A stretch of 64,000 bases of DNA from Vandiemenella viatica (Eukaryota; Arthropoda; Insecta; Orthoptera; Morabidae): assembly GCA_031002005.1 (NCBI GenBank), contig CM061918.1:63584531-63648530 (forward strand), given 5' to 3'. Below are positions 46,380 through 57,870 of the stretch, piece after piece. The notes below the pieces were generated by a model, which was given only the letters and a program-made list of their open reading frames with translations, did no database searches and was not told where the DNA came from. A program made the translations under genes and the position numbers. The first letter of the stretch is position 1. Each line of letters opens with the position of its first letter.

Positions 46380-47080
46380 ATTATTGTGCCCAAAGATGTC
46401 TAATTAGCACAGACCTTGTAGCAGGCTCTGGGTAACACATTTTCCATCAGACACTGTATCATTGATTGTAAGTGGTATGCTTGAGGTATGCTCAACAAAC
46501 CACCAGTATCAACCTCCTCACACAAAGGTAATACCAGGTTCTCCATGATTGGACCCAGGAACAGTAGGCTAGTGTTCTAAGCACAGATAAGTTGCAGTTG
46601 AGCCTGGAAAGTGACTCCTGCTGTCTGTTCATTTGGCATGCCCCTATGACATGTTACAACTCTGCCGATATTGTGGAAAGAGACATATGTTAGCAAGATT
46701 CTCATCTGAGGTGGCACTGTGATAGGAGAATGTACTACACTGTATGCTTCCAAGGTATATTGTGATCTAAGCTGTTTAAAGGATGACATCCTGCAACAGT
46801 ATGTAGGGCTTTTTTGTGGTGCAATTGGACCTGGGTTCCATTTGATGAATAATAATGTCCACCAACAAAGGTCTATTCTGGTGGATGAGTGTCTGTAACA
46901 TGATGACATCAAACATCTAGAATGAACTGATCACTTCATGGACATTAATCTGATTGAAAATTAATATGTATGCCACTATAGGTTGAAGGATTGCAGCCAT
47001 AAAATTTGTACCATGGATCTTTGTTGACCTCCAATGGATGACATGCATTACTGCAAGTTAACTGGATGGTGTAATATATC
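46380..47080 (+). pseudogene. Tc1/mariner-type transposase relic
   Basis: Heavily decayed, but Tc1 landmarks are readable across frames: WTQEQ.ASVLSTDK (near 46550; corresponds to the first catalytic Asp region), YNSADIVERD, FCGAIGPGFHLMNNN (near 46805; second Asp region, DN replaced), then MDINLIEN (NPIEH-like third motif) near 46935. Multiple stops. Terminal inverted repeats not found. Confidence 0.55.
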
Positions 47081-47865
47081 CTTAGTTTTGCCCATATACC
47101 TTCAAAAACAGTTGAGAGGGTCCTTAAAACACTTAAAATTGATAGAAAATCGTTTTAGAAGCATTTTCCAGTAGTTTGAGAGTTAGAAACCATGTTACTA
47201 AGTTTAAATGAGTTTATTTCAGAAGTCATTGAGAGTAAAATAAAGAAATTTTCCATTTTCTTAACCGATTCCATGGCATTTATTTTCAGAGGTGTGAAAT
47301 TATGTTACAAGCAAAACAACATATGACACTTTTGGTCCAGAAAAATTTACTTAAAGAGATATCACCACTTCAGTGACTTCAAAAATATGTGTTCAAAGTT
47401 GTGCAATAAACAGTTTTTTAACATAGCAGACATAATTTTCAAGTTACAGCAGTGATTCATATCTCATTTCATTCAGCATAAAAAGATACATTTTCTATAG
47501 AACGGTAGAGTCAATAGTTAAAAGGAAAGAAAATTTTTAGAAGGAAAAGAGACTTTTATTGTTTTCAAGACATACGGAATTTTGCACTAATACATATTGA
47601 AGCATGTCGAAAGTACACTCAAACTAAAGAGGAATTTTTTCTAAGCACAGAGAGCTATTTTTGTATTTGATTCCAGTTATATTTAGGCCTTAAAAGTGAA
47701 TTTAAAGTTTTTGAACAATGGCACTGGTGACATCATACTACAAGACTATTAGATTTGAGTAGCATAAAGAATAATGCCAGAAGACAAGGCTTCAGCAATT
47801 AAGTAACATAACCATCAGAAAGGAAATTAACTTTAGGGAATCAAGGAATGATTTTTTTTATATAT
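47081..47865. other. Unassigned intron sequence
   Basis: Ends in a TA microsatellite at about 47857-47876. Nothing else recognised. Confidence 0.4.
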
Positions 47866-47869
47866 ATAT

Positions 47870-48275
47870 ATATATAGGATACCTATTGTCTTGTACAAAT
47901 CATATCTCATTCTTATTCTCACATATACTTTGGAAACATGCACACTAACATCAAGGGACCTTAGCAAGATCCAAGCATGTGAACTGAAGTTTCTTAGAAC
48001 GGCCTCCAGAAAACTAGACTTGACCACATAAAAAAACTTATTTAGAAAAAAGGATAGTGGACAAAAAAAGACCAGTGGGAAGACCAAGAAGAAGATGGAA
48101 AGACCAACTGAAAGAGGACATAGAGAGAAGAGGCTTCAATTTGGAATACCTCATGGACAGAGAAACTTTTCTGGATAGGAGACAGTGGAAAACGATTGTC
48201 TATAACAACCAAGGCTCGTAAACCACACCCGGGAAACTGGAGATGGTCCCCAACGATAATGATGATGATGATACC
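47870..48275 (+). mobile_element. LINE 3' end (5'-truncated)
   Basis: Conceptual reading gives LYKSYLILILTYTLETCTLT (RT C-terminal block with degenerate YG-x-E-x-W), SKIQACELKFLRTASRK, then RPVGRPRRRWKDQLKEDIER and FLDRRQWKTIVYN, the standard C-terminus of many insect LINEs. It is followed by a GAT/GATGAT tail at about 48258-48272. Start truncated near 47870; one frame change near 48030. Confidence 0.65.
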
Positions 48276-48279
48276 TATT

Positions 48280-50200
48280 TTGAGAGTAGAATCAGCTCAC
48301 AGATTTAAGTATCATAGTAATGATGATAGATTCAAAGCTTTTGTAACTTTACAAATTTTATCTCAGAGACCACAACACCTAGGAGAAAAATTCTCATAAC
48401 TAAAATTGACATTTAAAACATACTTCACAACGTAACAAAATTTAGGGTGATAGGAATTAAAATGAGGTTTTTCTTTGTTGGATCACGAGTTGCTGAGACA
48501 TCATTTTTGACTAAACGAATATGAGGAACTCCCGCGAGCCACAAGGAGTGGCAGTATTTTGGCAGATTTTCTAGAGTGCCGATGTGTAGCAAGATATAGG
48601 AAAATTTTTCCACCAGGTGTTATTACAACTGACTGGCAGCTGTAACGAAGAATATTTTAATGTAGCAGAGCATGGTTACAGATCAGTTTAGATGTATTCT
48701 AAAGCAAACCCTAGCTTCAGGCAGACATGTCAGTTCCTGCTACTGTCCATGTTTGGTTTTTCCTATTCATTTTGTTTCAGTAGCACTGTGCCATGAATCA
48801 AATTGTTGTCAGCACACTATTTTAGTGCATACACTGTCATGAAATATGTTTTTTCAAGGATCACAAAGCTGCTTTAACTTATAGATACCATTGTCAAAGA
48901 CCTGCTGTTTGCTGGGGTGTGCATACAGTAGTGCTTTGAGCTTTAACCGTGGTCGTGGTACCGAGTGGTTCTTTTCCTTGGTTGCCAATCGCTTGTTAAA
49001 TGATAAAATAGTATACCACAAGAGATAAAGGTATGTTCATCAAATAAAACTCAGTAGACTTCCTGATAAATTCAAAATGATGTATTGTGCAAAAGTTCTT
49101 TTACAAACTCGGTACCAGCGTAATAGAAAGGCATTAGACTTCTTTCCGAAAATAAAATGATTGCAGGTTAAAACATTTAAACACAATGTAAGCAGCTTCC
49201 GGTGAACCCCATATTGATCAAAAGTTCAAAATCATTGAAAGTGCGACATCACTTCAACCCCGTGTTGATGTTAGTTATCTGTGGAGGAGTACTCTACATT
49301 TCGATACTGCCCCGATCACTCTGTTCCAGCCTGGCACATGGCATGACTTACGCACTCGCCTTCTCTTCTCGTTAAAAAATCTGCTGGAACACTGAAGGAT
49401 GCCTCGGGCAGGCCACCCTCTTATATAGGATGGGCGTTTTTTGTGACACCAAGCAGTGGAAATTTTCACTCATTGGCTACGCTCTCTGTCTAACCCTGGC
49501 TACTGTCTCTTTCACACTGGCTTTGAATACAAAGACTTTACCTTATAATTTCTCCAATTTTCTTGAAATTTATATGACGTAGTTCCTGATTTAAGTGTCA
49601 AATTTGGTCCTTACGAAAAAATTTGTAAGTGCTATAGTTTCATAGTATGTCGATGCTTTTATTTTTGATCAAGCATCACTACCTGCCATTTGCAGGCCTT
49701 AAACTTCAATCTTTCAATCCAATTTTTGGCCAACATATTACTTTAATCTTTACAAAAATTCCTCAGTGGGACCAGTGAAAATTGTACTTTACTTTAAACC
49801 TACTTTCTTTGCGGACTTTGAAATATGACAACTGGTTAAATCCTTTTTCACTTATAAAATCTCTTTGATTCTACCTACAGACTCTACTTTCCTACATAAT
49901 TTGGCTTGATTTTTTCTGCATCTTCTGAGCTATAAAGCTTTACTGTAGATTAAAAATTACAGCTGTTAGACTAAAACACTACTTTTGTTTTCATTTGGCC
50001 CGCCTGGCTTTAGCGTCTATAAGTCTTGATATTTCTTTAATACAATTTTGTTGACCTGAAATATCATAACTAATTTTATTAATAGTTTTATTCTGCACCA
50101 CTGTATATGGAGGGAACAGAATTCATTAATAAATACTCAAATTTTATATAACGCATGTGTTTACTTTTTTGTAATATATTGACGAAATTGAGGTTATATC
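48280..50200. other. Unassigned intron sequence with a minus-strand TATA-like site
   Basis: A strong TATATAAGAGGG is present on the minus strand at about 49418-49429 in moderately GC-rich surroundings (49290-49440), as in LTR promoters. No LTR ends could be identified. The rest is featureless AT-rich sequence. Confidence 0.3.
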
Positions 50201-50260
50201 ACAGTATAACATTTTACACAAAAAAAAAAAAAAAATGAGTTCAGTAAATTAGTTACATAC

Positions 50261-50437
50261 TTCTCAAGATATCTGAGGCGAGATAAATGTCTCAGAGCTT
50301 CATCGGTGAGCCCACTGCAGTATCTTAGGCGAAATTCTTTCAGTTTAGGACAGGCAAAACATATGTCCACCACAGTACTATCATCCAGATAACCATTACT
50401 CAATTCTAGCACCTGCAGGTGTGTAAGATTACCAGTC
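50261..50437 (-). CDS. LRR gene internal exon (177 bp)
   Basis: Acceptor TTTTGTAG and donor GTATGTAAC flank the exon. The protein reads TGNLTHLQVLELSNGYLDD, then VVDICFACPKLKEFRLRYC and GLTDEALRHLSRLRYLE, i.e. two to three LRRs of the cysteine-containing F-box/LRR type (LTD-x-ALRHL is typical). A T-rich tract sits on the minus strand just downstream of the donor. The first base completes a Met codon split from the preceding exon. Confidence 0.88.
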
Positions 50438-50680
50438 CTACAAAATAGAATGCACAGGAATACATAGGAAACATGACCATAAAATAAACAAAACAAAGTG
50501 AACTTCCACATTATAAGTGTATCAGTCTCTATTAAATAAATTTAATCTAAATAAAGATACAGAAAGCAGCCACTGGATGATACCAAAGGACATTACATAA
50601 ATACAAAATATAGTATCATGCATTCATTTTCATGCTGGGTTGTTAAACAATGGTCACTCCAAGAATGCTTAAGTACTTAC

Positions 50681-50863
50681 ATAACAGCTACTCCAACTGA
50701 TTCAGCTTGACATTGAAAAATTGATTTTAATATAAGTGAATGTAGGGATGATAGCTGACCCACTGTAGTGACATCTACCACAATTTCGTCGTAATCATCC
50801 CTGGCCGCAACGAGTACCAGATCAGTCAAAGAAGTGCAACACTTCAGCAGAGGGACTACAGAC
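50681..50863 (-). CDS. LRR gene internal exon (183 bp), most 5' exon visible
   Basis: Acceptor TGGTCTGCAG and donor GTAAGTA flank the exon. It encodes SVVPLLKCCTSLTDLVLVAA, an acidic patch (RDDYDEIVVDV), then LSSLHSLILKS and ESVGVAV. Length is divisible by three and phase matches the next exon. No exon further upstream was recognised between 50864 and 64000 on the minus strand. Confidence 0.85.
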
Positions 50864-51249
50864 CTGCAGACCAAAACAAACTACCAATTAATTTACCAGA
50901 TGGCAATTATTTATCAACAAACCAGAAATTTTTCAGTGAGCACTAAATGATCCATTTTATAGCAAATAATTATAGTAATAACCAGATGGAAAATGCCTTT
51001 TTGTCAGGTATCTATTAAATATTGTAACTGTGTGAAAAAAATTTATTCTCAGAAGCGTGAGTTAGATTGGATAATATTGTATTTTATTTCTATAGTCAGC
51101 TTCTATGTTAATTTAAGCGAAAAAGCAGATTTTCACAGTTTCAAGATAGTATTTTGCTTTGCTTCAGTCTTCAACATTCGCCTGGAGTGGTATTTCAAAA
51201 GTACATATCTAAATTATTTATTTTCGGTTAAACTATTAAAGTTACGAAA

Positions 51250-52140
51250 TCTATATACATAAATATGAAATTATGTATGTGTGTTTGTTTGTTTGTTCTT
51301 AATACAAATCCACAGTTTTCATCTGATCTCCATGAAACTTTGCACACTTATCCTTTGAAACAAGGAGAAAAATACTGTCTACATTTGGTTGAAAAATTAT
51401 CTGTATAAATAATACATGTTGTCTCATAATTTTGAAATATAACTGAACGGCGATAGACAGACGTGTTGGATATGGAAGTCTCTCTACTATTTTTCCATGT
51501 AGCGGTCATGTAGCTCAGTGGCTAAAGCGCTGGCTTACTAATGTTTGGGTCGTGGTCTCCGATTCAAATCTCCATGGAGGCTAAGATTTTAAAAAATTGT
51601 TTTTGATCGTAAGAGTCACGCCTGGGCCGTCGGTTATTCGGATTGAGTGTTAAACTGTAGATATTACAAAGTTAGGGGTGCAATGCGAGGCAAATCATAG
51701 GTAGTCTTGCAATGCTGTAGGTGTACACTTTTTACGTTATAATGATCCCTCAGGGGTTGTTCGCAGTCAGTGTGTGTGTGTGTGAACCGCAGTAATAATA
51801 CTAGAAATACGGAAGTAAGTCTCTGTCTTTTTGTTACGTTTTGACGACTAAATGGTTACATCGATACTGATGGAATTTGACAAGAAAATCTGTATGAAGG
51901 GCACAGGACGTTTTTTCCAGTATGATTAACAGTTGCAGTCAATTGTGACAGAAATATATTGGAAATTGATTATCTTCAAGAGACAAGTTCGACTGTAGAA
52001 TGATATAGTGATAGTTTTCCTGTTGTATTATGCCAATTCGGTGTTGTTTGGGACCAATCCTTCATTACCAACAACTTTCTATATTCAATTCTGGCAAAAA
52101 ATTCTTAATCCATGCATACAAAGTCGCGGGTACGAGCTAG
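51250..52140 (+). mobile_element. Non-autonomous Helitron
   Basis: The 5' end TCTATATACATAAATATGAA is preceded by A, and the 3' end GTCGCGGGTACGAGCTAG is followed by T: insertion between A and T with a 5' TC and 3' CTAG, no terminal inverted repeats and no target duplication. These termini match insect Helitrons as known. The 891-bp interior is non-coding and contains a tRNA-like segment and a TG repeat at about 51771-51784. Confidence 0.75.
51502..51581 (+). repeat. tRNA-like segment inside the Helitron
   Basis: TAGCTCAGTGGCTAAAGCG fits a pol III A box, and GGTCTCCGATTCAAATC about 45 bp later fits a B box. Acceptor-stem pairing is poor, so this is a tRNA-derived repeat head, not a working tRNA gene. 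Confidence 0.6.
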
Positions 52141-52562
52141 TTTTTTATAATAACTAAAGTTCAAGTTTGCTATAAGATCTAGCGATTTGTAAAATTTCAG
52201 AGAGATAGGATTATTTTTACTGTCAAAGTCAAAATTGGATGACGAAATTTTTATACATGCGATTTGATATTGGATTAGCCTTCCAGAAGCTACCCATGTG
52301 AAATGAAAGTTTGGGATTTTCCCTCAGTCTGTGAGTACCAGAACTTTCCTTGTTCGCACTAGCAGCTAGCTCAGTCTTTCTGAAACCACGAGAGGGGTGA
52401 CAGGTAGCTCAGTCGACTAGTCAGTTTTCATTTACAGCACTACTGTGCTATAGTTTGGGGGCAAGATGGAGGCATCACAAAGTTTTAGAGTTTCAGTTGG
52501 GATAACAATGATGCAGTTTTTAAATAGTATTTCGCCAAGTGGGGCCTTGGGATGTCTTAAGT
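51584..52562 (+). repeat. Inverted duplicate of 62989-64000
   Basis: The segment matches the reverse complement of the window's last 1012 bp with scattered substitutions and a large difference in TG/AC repeat length. The homology spans the Helitron 3' end and 420 bp of its flank, so the duplicated unit is bigger than the Helitron. The match extends right up to the assembly gap and to the window end. Confidence 0.88.
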
Positions 52563-54340
52563 GACGGTCACTGACTAACCAAGTGCCTTTACAGAACCAT
52601 GTGATGAACTTTTCTATACTTTCAAGTAATAATCCATAATATAGTGAACTATGAGGTGTGGTTTGGCTCGAGTCAGTTAATTGAACTTGTAAACTTTACT
52701 TCTGTGACATTTCTGATGGCTATTCTGTTATTGACTTTGTAAGATTTCAAGAATATAGTGATTTCAACAACAACGGACTCTTAAACCTTATTTACTTATT
52801 ACCTTTCCTTAGCTTTTAGTTAAAATAAAGCTATGTGGCAACCTGGTATTATAAAGTAGTAACTGGACATATCCAAGGCTCAAACGCGGTTAAAGTTAAG
52901 ACAAAGCCCTTTGTGCACCTACCCCAGTGCACATCTGTTTCTTACATTTTGCTAGTATAAAGAAGGTATGATAGGAAAAATAACCCAACATTTTCCACAG
53001 ATGAGGTTAACAATGGACACAAAATGATTAACCAAATAATACAATATTTCGGTGTTGATTCTTAGTCTTGTGGTTAAACAATAAACTTTAAGTTGAAACA
53101 GATGCGTTCACACGAAATGAATCACATATCTGTATCCTATGAATGAATTATCGGATGACTGTTTTTGTAACTGTGTTATTTTAACACAGCACAGATGTGA
53201 CAATGGTGAACAGAGATTAAGTAAAAAAAGAAATTGTGAATTGTACAAGACATTTTATCGATATAGACAATGCTATATTGATGCAGTACTATAGACATGA
53301 GCAGCTAGATGCAAAAGTAAGGTAGGAGATAAGCACAAGAGGAAATAATTGGATTGTGGACCTGAAATTTAATAATTATTAATGGTAGATAGTGGAATCT
53401 AACTTAAAACTACAAAACATTAAATATCATGAAAAGGTTGATCATCATCACTATCTACAAACAATTATTAACTTCAACATAACTACAATATAAAGAAAAG
53501 AAAGATAAGTAAATCCAACACTCATAAAGCTAAAGGGAGGAGAGTTGCAGTAACAAAAAATGTGTGAAGCTCTTGCAACAATCTCTTGCTTATAATGCTT
53601 ATAAGTGGATAATAATATCCTCAGATACAATTTGATGGAATGTATTAGAAGTCTATATCACAATTATAAGCAATGGTACAAAATTAAGTACAGACAGTAC
53701 TGCTATAAATCAGCCTGAACTTAATCTCCAACACTACTTAATTTATGTACTGACAATCTCCTAAGAGAATGGAGAGAAGAAACTTAACTGCTAACAAATT
53801 TCCAGTCAGAAAACAATGATTAGGGAATTCCTGTGCGAATACCCAATCAGAACATAACTCTAACTGGGCGGTAGGCCTATTGAGCAAATTTCAACTATCT
53901 GGAGTGTGATTAGAAATGAAATCAGTCTTCAAAATCTGAAGATGCTAATTATAAGGTTCAATTTATAGATATTAATCATTCACAAATCATCACAACAATT
54001 AGTAACATTAATGCAGTATGATACAAAAAGTTGTAGCAACTTTAATGAGTCATTCCAGCAGATAATTGAATAATTTAAAGGAAGAGGAATGATCCTGGCA
54101 GCCAAATTTCAAAACAAAACCATTTAAAACATGCCAAGAGCATAACTATGGTATCCCAAATATTGTCTAGGAATAACCAAATTCTATTAAAACTTCATGG
54201 AAAACAAAATATTTGAATATAAGGTATAATGGAATTGTAAAATTTGTTAAGAATAAAACAAAACAAAAAATGTTATATCCAATTTAAAGTCTACATTTGG
54301 AAATTATGTGTTTAAAAGACAATGTCAGTTATGCTTCAAA
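52563..54340. other. Unassigned
   Basis: AT-rich sequence upstream of the visible host exons; no exon, repeat ends or coding motif recognised. Confidence 0.4.
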
Positions 54341-54344
54341 AGTA

Positions 54345-56150
54345 TTCACACTGTGCCAAAGTTCTTGAAAAGATCCTACATAAAAGAATATGAGACAAGA
54401 TCGAAAAAAGAGCTGAGATAAGAGCAGCATGGCATTAGTTGAAGAAAATCAGCAATAGACTTGACATTCACAGTGAGGTATCTATGGATAAAACCCTATG
54501 GACAGGAACTGCTGATGGACTTCATGGACACTAAGAGAGCTTGGGGTTGCATAAGTAGAAGCAAGGTTGGGTAGGACTTGAAATGTAAAAGAGTCTACAA
54601 ACTAAGTAGACTGATAGGAGTGTAAGCTATGTTAACATTCTCACCTCTAGTTTTTATTGTGGCCATGGATGAGATATTATTATTATTAATTTAATTGCAA
54701 TGGAGCTAACTCTCTGGTGGCAATTCCCCCAGTCATCTAATTAGCCCTTTTATATGTATATTTTTAAACAATCTTTTATAATTTGAATGTTAAATTCCTC
54801 CCCCATTTACTTTTCCGATTTACAAATTTCAATTTTAAAGTGTTTTTGGTAAATTATTCATCACTACACTTGGTAATTTGTTCCAGTCCCTAACCAACAA
54901 AAGAAAATTTTCCCACTCCCTTATGCTTGAAAAAGAGCGCAAGCTTATGGTCATGGTCACCTTTCCCCTTCCATACACTATTCTTTGACTACTATCCCTC
55001 CAAGCCCCATCATGAACATATGCCCTGTACATTCCCAGCACTCTCTTCACCCTACTCCTTTCCTCCAATGAGTCCCAATCCAGCTCCTTTATCATATAGG
55101 TTACTGACTGGGTCCTGCGATAATTATCACAAACAAATTTAACTGCTCTTCTTTGCATACCTTGCAATTCCTGTTCCCAAACTACACCACCGTATTCAAC
55201 CAATGTTCTGACCAAAGTTTTGTAACCTAACTCACTAACTTCTCTGGTACATCCTCTCATCACCCTCTCCAGTAAATGGAGGATTTTTTAACCTTTTCCT
55301 ACCACCTACCCAATATGCTCTGCCCAATTGAGTTTGTTATCAAACTTTATGCCAAGATATTTATACTTCAAGCTTTCAACACACAATTCTGACCCCACCC
55401 TATAATTAACCTTTAGTTTTTTATCTGCTTACTCTTATAAGCTCACTCTTCTTAGCATTTATCTTCATTCCTTGCTGACCTACCCATTTAGATATTCTAT
55501 CCAGGTCATCCTGCAGCTGTTCACAGTCTTCACCTGTTTTGATCCTATTTTATACCATTATATCATCTGCAAAATACCTGGATTCTGACTATAAGCCATC
55601 AACATAGTCATTCAATGGAATAATGAACAGCAATGGTCCCAATACATTATCCTGTGGCACTCTCATATTTACTTCCACCTCTTTTGATAATGAAAAAGGT
55701 AGCAAGAAGAATCAAGAAACATGAAGTTGATGGTTTTTGTAGAGGACCTAATGATGTAGGGGTTTATGGAAGAGGAATACTAATTTCAATTAGATATATA
55801 AGCAGCCACTGTAGGACAGTATGGTACGAAATGTAATACGAACCAAAGTGACCATATGATCACAATCAGAAAAAGGCAAAGACTTTCCAGTGAAATACAA
55901 GAAGGTGAATAGTTTTGAATATCTATGAAATGTTTTGGAGGAAAACGAAAGGAACAATGGAAAGATAGGTAAAGGAAATAGGCAAGCAAAAACATTTTTA
56001 AGAAATGTCAAAAGCCTGATTTGCAAAAAGGGTGTGCCACTCAGAAGAAAGGGAATAATTCAGACCTTCTGTTACACTCAAACTGGTTGTTGGTTCTTTT
56101 ATTTTGGAGTAGTGTTCTGTAATTTATGGTTTATGTGATCTATTGACCAG
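54345..56150 (+). pseudogene. Degenerate LINE (family C), interrupted by LINE A
   Basis: On the plus strand at 54345-54676, broken frames read KVLEKILHKRI, EQHGISxx, IDLTFTVRYLW, LLMDFMDTKRAWGC and SPLVFIVAMDEIL (RT blocks up to the start of block 4-5). At 55900-56130 the C-terminal RT block resumes (VNSFEYL, NERNNGKIGKGNRQAKTFLR, VPLRRKGIIQTF). The minus-strand LINE at 54682-55690 lies between the two parts. The catalytic Asp pair is not seen. Confidence 0.55.
54682..55690 (-). mobile_element. LINE family A, copy 2
   Basis: Homologous to 1-1030 in reverse orientation from about 55690 to the TTAATTTAATTGCAATGGAG 3' junction. Coding is broken: MRGCTREVSELGYKTLVRTL, QRRAVKFVCDNYRRTQSVTY and MNNLPKTL are in one frame (55263-54835), while the upstream catalytic block (CIAxxFADDI equivalent near 55560) is in others. 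5' truncated. Confidence 0.8.
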
Positions 56151-56319
56151 GAATATGTAGTTTCTGACACTGCTGAATATCATATATACATTCAGTGCAT
56201 GAGTCTTTCCATAAAATGGACACCAGCTCCTATGAACATTTTGCTAGATAATAATCATATAAGGTGAACATGACATAATTTAATGAGGGCAAATGGCTAT
56301 CAAAATATACATTAATACA

Positions 56320-57866
56320 GAGTAAATGGAGATAATTGTGGGGATTTACAGATCACCTAGCAGCAGTAAAGAGGCATTTGTAGATTGGTTCTCTAAGATT
56401 ATAGGTGAATTATTAGAAATTAGTATCTATAAAATATTGTATTTATGGGAGTGGGGTGAGACTTTAATATAAATTGGCTAAAAAGGGAAGAATTCTATAC
56501 AAATAAATACAAATAAATGGGACAGGAATAAAAGAAATTATTAAGAATTTGATGAAGGTTACACCTGACAGTGAAACTTTGATTTAGTCATAACTGATCT
56601 TTTAATTTTGAATGTGTTGTATTAGATACACTAAAGATCTCTGGCCATAATATATTAAACATTACTGGATGGACAAAGAGTAAAATAAGGAGAGGGAATA
56701 AAATATTAGTGAAGGGAAAGATCAAATATGAAAAATTATTAAGACCGGTAGAACATAAAACAGATGATAAAAGAATTGAGTTCAGAACTAATAAGATGGG
56801 TATAGAAAATGAATATGTACAGTAGTATTCATAGATAGGGTAGACCAGAGTTTTCAGGAAGCCAAGAAAGCAGATATAAGGTAAAGAAGATACTATGCCC
56901 TGTTTTCAAGAGAAATTAAGGATGTCATGGTTAAAAGGGATATGGCTTACAGGAAGTTTCTGTAACTGAAAGAAATTGAAGGAGGTAAGATAAATTTAGA
57001 GGAGTCATGGAATCAATACAAACAATAGAGAAAGAAATTTGTAAATATATTGAGAGAAACAAAAAAAAAAAATTTTAGAGAAAAAATTTAACCAACCAAA
57101 AGATGAACTGAAAAATTATGGAAACACATTAAGGCTGTGTATAAGATAAAGGGAAATACTTTAAAATGTGTAATATTCGTAAAAGAATATGTGTTTGATT
57201 CAAAATGGGTAGCAAACAGTTAAAAACAATATTTTGTAGAAAGTATTCACAAACTCGCTAAAAGTATTCAAAAAGACACGCAGATATGAACTGGTAGCAA
57301 AAACAGAAAATAAATGTCTCAGAGAAGTTCAAGAAAGTACAAAACAGTAAGTTGGAAGTCTGACGAGAGATTTTGGAAATTATATGGGATCAGATGAGGT
57401 GATAAAAAAGTTATGGTTTTTGATATGAAAGAAATTAATATTGTCAAAACTCATCGAAACAAAAAAAGAAACCAAAGGAATTAAAGATTTCTATTATTGT
57501 TATACCAAAGTAATAGATATAGTGATCTCAGGCCAATAAATATTTTGCCATTAATAGAAAAAATTATGGAGTCTATGGTATATAAAGCGTTAATAACTTA
57601 TATTAAGGAAAATTCTCTTTTAACAGAGTATTAATCTGCATTCAGAGAAAACATAATATACAGACAGCAATTCAAATAGTAATGGAAAATTGGTTACAGG
57701 TAATAAATAGATAGGGAAGAAGTCATAGTAGCTGTATTACTGGATTACAGAAGAGTTTATAAGACTGTTAACAGGAATTTGTTGTTTCATGTAGGACTTT
57801 CTTCAGTGTTAAACTTTATTTATGAGTTATTGACCAAGTTATTTATGTCTTTCTCCAAGTGGTTAC
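56320..57866 (+). pseudogene. Degenerate LINE (family D), endonuclease and RT
   Basis: GIYRSPSSSKEAFVDWFSKI and a downstream FNINWLKREEF (GDFNI-type) near 56340-56490 mark an AP endonuclease; SGHNILN near 56640 resembles the DHxP region. RT blocks LRPINILPLIEKIMESMVYK and SLLTEYQSAFRE lie near 57520-57645 and VAVLLDYRRVYKTVNRNLL near 57730. Many stops. The sequence stops at the LTR at 57871 and is not resumed after 59957. Confidence 0.6.
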
Positions 57867-57870
57867 TACT

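Larger units (their letters stand above)
13177..50863 (-). other. Host LRR gene, visible span (partial, 5' end missing)
   Basis: Four exons on the minus strand form one continuous leucine-rich-repeat protein of about 270 residues ending in a hydrophobic segment. Introns, in transcript order, are about 243 bp, 30.7 kb and 5.8 kb. All three splice junctions fall after the second base of a codon, so every internal exon has a length divisible by three. The protein resembles LRRs of F-box/AMN1-type proteins, but no F-box is in view and no gene name can be given. The first coding exon is outside the window or in the gap. Confidence 0.8.

Noticed and set aside
51502..51581. Functional tRNA gene
   Set aside because: A and B boxes are present but the acceptor stem does not pair well, and the segment is inside a Helitron.
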